64,000 nt of DNA. Origin: Siphonodentalium dalli. Its lineage: Eukaryota; Mollusca; Scaphopoda; Gadilida; Siphonodentaliidae. Positions 59,331 to 64,000 of the stretch are shown piece by piece; the stretch's first letter is position 1; each line of letters starts with the position of its first letter. Both the position numbers and the translations under genes were made by a program. The stretch lies in assembly GCA_032622095.1 (NCBI GenBank), contig CP136069.1:108962278-109026277 (forward strand), written 5' to 3'. A model generated the notes under the pieces. It saw only the letters and a list, made by a program, of their open reading frames with translations, made no database searches and was not told the DNA's origin.

Positions 59331-61412
59331 TATGACATAATTTCCGATGGAATTACCAGAGAAATGTTGTTTTATGGTGCCCATAAGTTTTAAGTATTTG
59401 TACGGAGTCACGGTCATTTGTATGTGTCACTTTAGGCCCTATATTTTGTTTAGTTAATAATACAATTGTGTTAATGTTTGTTCAATGTATAAATTGACCA
59501 TTGGAGGAACGTTGTTATGTGTTCATGCACTTTACTTGCAAATCATGGACCAACCACTGTTCATATGCATTTGTTTATATTACGGAGTTTACTTACAAAG
59601 CAATGAAAGCTCAAACATTGCAATTATGAATTCACTTTGAGGTCACGTTGTTTGTTTAACCCTTTACCCATCAAGTCGGCATTTGTTGGCAGTAAAAAAC
59701 GTATATTGCTCCTCTCTGTTTAGCTCCATATTTCAGCATTTTTAACAAATCAAATACCAACATTATTAGTATCTATGGAAAGCTGAGATCATAATATAGC
59801 TATCTTTCAAATTATTTGGTATATTTGATTGATATTATTATGAAACCTTTTCAAGATAGCTTGTATTTCCAACAACAAAATCTTCGCATTTTCGGCTGTT
59901 GTCATAGACTGTGTTCTGCAAGGTCGCGAGGGCAAGCTACGTGGAGTCCGACAACTTGCAATTGATATTTATATTGGATTATGTATTATTTCTTAGATTG
60001 TGATTTTTTTATTTCCAAATAGTGCGATATAAATATATTTTTTCCAGCCCTAAATCGGTCACAGATAAGCGAAATCTCAGCATAACTTTTGTGTAACTGG
60101 GATATTTTCCCTGTTCATTTGTATCAAATCACATGACGATAAAAAATATTAATAATTTAATTTGTTTATATTAACTAAAAATATAAGTAAGTTATTATTT
60201 AAAATGTATTGAATAGCAATGCGAGGAACTAATTAGAAGCTTCCAGGAAACAGCGTGTTTACCAATTTCTGAACACATGCTTCCATCCAAGCTGGGCGCA
60301 AATCTTATAATTATCAATAATTTTTCAAGAGATATTTATCATTAATTTTAATTGAACAAAATTGCTCTATAAGTATGTCCTTTGTTACAAGTTGAACATA
60401 TGCCAAACAATATTTCGATTACCGGTAGTTTAACTGTGTACACACATTGTGTTATGGCACCAACTGTGATCGATATTGCATCATCATTACATCAAGGTCA
60501 AGGTAACGCCTGTGTCTCATTGTGATTTATTTTTAGTATATTTGTCATCCTTATTCAACAAGATGTCAATATGTGATGGACATGATCTACGCATGTAAAT
60601 GTGCCAAGGTATATCGTAATTAACTGGGTCAAGTTTGAAGTACGTACGCATTACATTCGTGAGGTACACGGAAGGAGTTGTTGTCAGCGCTTAATATATA
60701 GTTCTTGCGATATTACTAAAGTTAATTTTTGCTGCGCGTTAACTCAGGGATATCCACTGGTAAATTCGCCAAATTGTGATATGAAAAATCACAGAAATGA
60801 CTACGCAAAACTTGGTTTATGTTTTATTTGAAATGCTTGTGTCAATGCGTGGAGCGGTGAAAACGCACACAACGTGACGCGCCATTTTCAAAAATAATGG
60901 TTGAATGTATTTCGTTATCTTCATTTTAAGAACTATCTCAGCTGACTATCTTGCCAATTTTAAATTGAGTATTATTGATAAAAATGTTTGGAAATTTGAT
61001 TTTTTCCCGTCATTTATCACAAGACCATATGAATAATATTTTATTTTAATACATTGAGTGAACAATCTTGACAATTCAATAAAGTTTTTATCGGAAAGTT
61101 TGACAAAGATTTTCGATTTTCTCTTCACGCATTGTAGAAGAATGAGTTACACATCCCAACGTCACGCCAATTCAGCCCAATGTTGTTGAAGCGCATTGAT
61201 AAATACATAATCTTGAGTATATTTTCCACAATATAATCGAAAAATACAAAGGAATGGACACATGATTCAATCCAAATGTTTTATTTAGAAAACACTCCCG
61301 CCAAGAAATACCCACTGATAACGTGCACACAAAATATGTACCTATGAACACAGTGTTGTTGTCATGTGGGGCGCACAATGGGGACTGTCATTCATATGTG
61401 CAACGGTGTTTT
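59331..61412. other. Intron downstream of exon C, nothing recognised
   Basis: TTAACCCTTTACCCATCAAG at 59656-59675 resembles a piggyBac-like end, without a partner in the window. No further subunit H exon was found. Confidence 0.4.
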
Positions 61413-61654
61413 TATCCCCCGAAAAAAAAAATTCGGGGGACTATTAAAATAGCCGGTGTCCGTCCGTCCATGTGTGCATCCGTGTGTGCATCCGTCCGTC
61501 CGTGTGTCTGTGCGTCCGCGGTTTCCGGATGATAACTTTACTTAGAGTGAACCAAATTAATTTAAATTTGGTATGTGGGTTTACTAGCAGAAAAGACAGG
61601 TCAAGTTCGAATTCTGGTTCCGTCCGCCAATTTTCACCCGAGTTATGCCCCTTT
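61413..61654 (+). mobile_element. ATCCCCCGAA hairpin-headed element, interrupted
   Basis: Head ATCCCCCGAA / TTCGGGGGAC (61414-61441), a GTCCGTCC / GTGTGCATCC run, and one body unit up to GAGTTATGCCCCTTTT. The next unit is cut by satellite copy 3, which starts in the T-run. Confidence 0.65.
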
Positions 61655-64000
61655 TTAGCTCAACTTTACTTTGTAAAGTTTGAGCTATTGCCATGGCTTT
61701 GTCATCCGTCGTCCGTGTGCGTAAGGCGTCAACAATAGAGGCTACAGGTCGTACCTTTGATCGGATCATTATGAAATTTGTCATAGCTGTTGACATCAAC
61801 ATTTGTACCGGAATGATTCATTTTGGGGTCATTCGGAAAAAAAAACATGGCCGCCAGTGGCCATCTTAGATTTCAAAATTCAATCCATTAGCACGGGCTA
61901 CAGGCCGTACTGTTCGTCTGATCGTCATGAAATTTGTCATGGATCTTAATATTGACATGTAGATGGGAACGAGTCATTTTTCGGTTATTCGGGCAAAAAA
62001 CATGGCCGCCAGAAACCATCTTGGATTTTACTCTTTGTATGACTAAATCCTTTAGCACGGGCTACAGGTCGTACCTTTAGTCTGATAATCATGAAATTTG
62101 TCATGGATGTTAACAATGACATGTAGATTGGAACGAGTCATTTTGGGGTCATTTGGCCAAAAAACATGGCCGCCAGCAGCCGTCTTGGATTTTACTCTTT
62201 GCATGACTAAATCCTTTAGCACGGGCTACAGGTCGTACCTTTGGTCAGATCATCATAAAATTTGTCATGGATGTTAACAATGACATGTAGATGGGAACGA
62301 GTCATTTTTGGGGTATTCGGGCAAAAAATATGGCCGCCAGCAGCCATCTTGGATTTTACTCTTTGTATGACTAAATCCTTTAGCACGGGCTACAGGTAGT
62401 ACCTTTGGTCAGATCATCATACAATTTGTCATGGATGTTAACAATGACATGTAGATGGGAACGAGTAATTTTGGGGTCATTTGGCCAAAAAACATGGCCG
62501 CCAGCAGCCGTCTTGGATTTTACTCTTTGCATGACTAAATCCTTTAGCACGGGCTACAGGTCGTACCTTTGGTCAGATCATCATAAAATTTGTCATGGAT
62601 GTTAACAATGACATGTAGATGGGAACGAGTCATTTTTAGGTTATTCGGGCAAAAAATATGGCCGCCAGCAGCCATCTTGGATTTTACTCTTTGTATGACG
62701 AAATCCTTTAGCACGGGCTACAGGTCGTACCTTTGGTCAGATCATCATAAAATTTGTCATGGATGTTAACAATGACATGTAGATGGGAACGAGTAATTTT
62801 GGGGTCATTCGGCCAAAAAACATGGCCGCCAGCAGCCATCTTGGATTTTACTCTTTGCATGACTAAATCCTTTGGCACAGGCTACAGGTCGTAGCTTTGG
62901 TCGGAACTTTATGAAATTTGTCATGGATGTTAACAATGAGATGTAGATGGGAACGAGTCATTTTTGGGTTGTTTGGCCAAAAAACATGGCCGCCAGCAGC
63001 CATCTTGGATTTTACTCTTTGTATGACTAAATCCTTTAGCACGGGCTACAGGTCGTACCTTTAGTCCGATCATCATGAAATTTGTCATGGCTGTTGAAAT
63101 TGGAATGTAGATGGGAACGAATCATTTTGGGGTCATTCGGACAAAAAACAATGGCCGCCAGCGGCCATCTTGGATTTTAAAAATTCAATCCATTTGCACG
63201 GGCCACAGGTCGTACTGTTCGTCTGATCATCATGAAATTTGTCATGGATGATAATATTGACATGTAGATGGGAACGAGTAATTTTGGGCCTATTCGGTCA
63301 AAAAACATGGCCGCCAGAAGCCATCTTGGATTTTACTCTTTGTATGACTAAATTCTTTAGCACGGGCTACAGGTCGTACCTTTAGTCTGATCATCATAAA
63401 ATTTGTCATGGATGTTAACAATGACATGTAGATGGGATAATCTTTATGAAATTTGTCATGAATGTTGACATTGACATGTAGATGGGAATGATTCATTTTG
63501 GGGTCATTCGGCCAAAAAACATGGCCACTGGCAGCCATCTTGGATTTCAAGATTCAATCCATTGGCGCGGGCTGCAGGTCGTACTGTTCGTCTGATCATC
63601 ATGAAATTTGTCATGAATGTTAATAATGACATGTAGATGGGAACGAGTGATTTTGGGGTCGTTCGGCCAAAAAACATGGCTGCCAGCAGCCATCTTGGAT
63701 TTTACTCTTTGCATGACTAAATCCTTTGGTGCAGGCTACAGGTCGTAGCTTTGGTCAGATGGTCATGACATTTGTCATGGATGATAACAATGACATGTAG
63801 ATGGGAACGAGTCGTTTTGGGGTCATTCTGTCCAAAAACATGGCCGTCAGCAGCCATCTTGGATTTTACTCTTTGCATGACTAAATCCTTTCGCGCGGGC
63901 CATTTTGGATTTCAAAATTCAATCCATTGGCGCGGTCTACAGGTCGTACTGTTCGTCTGATCATCATGAAGTTTGTAGGTCGTAGCTTTGGTCAGATCTT
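61655..64000 (+). mobile_element. TAGCTCAACTT satellite element, copy 3 (runs off the end)
   Basis: Head TTAGCTCAACTTTAC at 61655, shortened CCGTCGTCCGTGTGCG run, then about 14 tandem ~164/155-bp units up to the window end. Both unit types occur. Some junctions skip part of a unit (about 63437 and 63898). The tail lies outside. Confidence 0.85.

Noticed and set aside
58844-61412. Search for the next subunit H exon (IIPVL-DIL...KEKV)
   Set aside because: No frame with this segment between plausible splice sites was found in the remaining sequence.

Overview
The window is eukaryotic intronic DNA, most likely from a bivalve or another repeat-rich mollusc. The organism is inferred from the repeat families (hairpin-headed elements with GTCC runs, oyster 'pearl'-like elements with ~160-bp internal satellites) and from the protein fragments; no species can be named. 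Only one host gene is supported: three + strand exons of the V-type H+-ATPase V1 subunit H gene (ATP6V1H / VhaSFD / VMA13), at 20308-20412, 44887-44984 and 58733-58843. All have clean AG/GT borders and compatible phases. They are separated by introns of 24,474 and 13,748 bp, and the outer exons lie beyond the window or were not recognised.

Almost everything else is mobile DNA. (1) Hairpin-headed, satellite-carrying elements: three large copies of a TAGCTCAACTT family (931-2861, 32706-36099, 61655-end) and many copies of families starting ATACCCCC or GTCCCCCG. They share subterminal inverted repeats, internal tandem units and a palindrome near the 3' end, as expected of non-autonomous Helentron/HINE rolling-circle elements. 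Nearly all point the same way as the gene. (2) Cut-and-paste DNA elements, several with visible target-site duplications: a PIF/Harbinger-like element (14875-18700, TAA), a hAT-like element (36876-43245, CTTTATTG), an element holding a MULE-type transposase remnant nested in it (38956-42783, GCAGTCCC), a second CAGGG-ended element (46850-48135), and two TTAA-flanked piggyBac-like elements (54695-57103 and 57243-58586). (3) Retroelement remnants: a broken LINE running from about 23.2 to 36.4 kb, interrupted twice, and a DIRS-like RNase H fragment (26770-27324, minus).

Layout. 1-5 kb: satellite copy 1, a transposase fragment, a G/C-run array and a 100-N assembly gap (4836-4935). 5-14.6 kb: satellite-type families. 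14.9-18.7 kb: Harbinger-like element with two nested insertions. 20.3 kb: exon A. 20.6-22.6 kb: long inverted-repeat element. 23.2-36.4 kb: LINE with nested insertions. 36.9-43.2 kb: hAT-like element with a nested MULE-type element and a 4 x 241-bp array. 44.9 kb: exon B. 45-54.6 kb: stacked satellite-type elements and a hAT-like element. 54.7-58.6 kb: two piggyBac-like elements. 58.7 kb: exon C. 59-61.4 kb: an ATTACCG minisatellite and unannotated intron. 61.4-64 kb: satellite copy 3, running off the end.

The most notable content is the set of hairpin-headed families whose 3' ends follow a common grammar although their sequences differ, together with the nested insertions that give a relative chronology.
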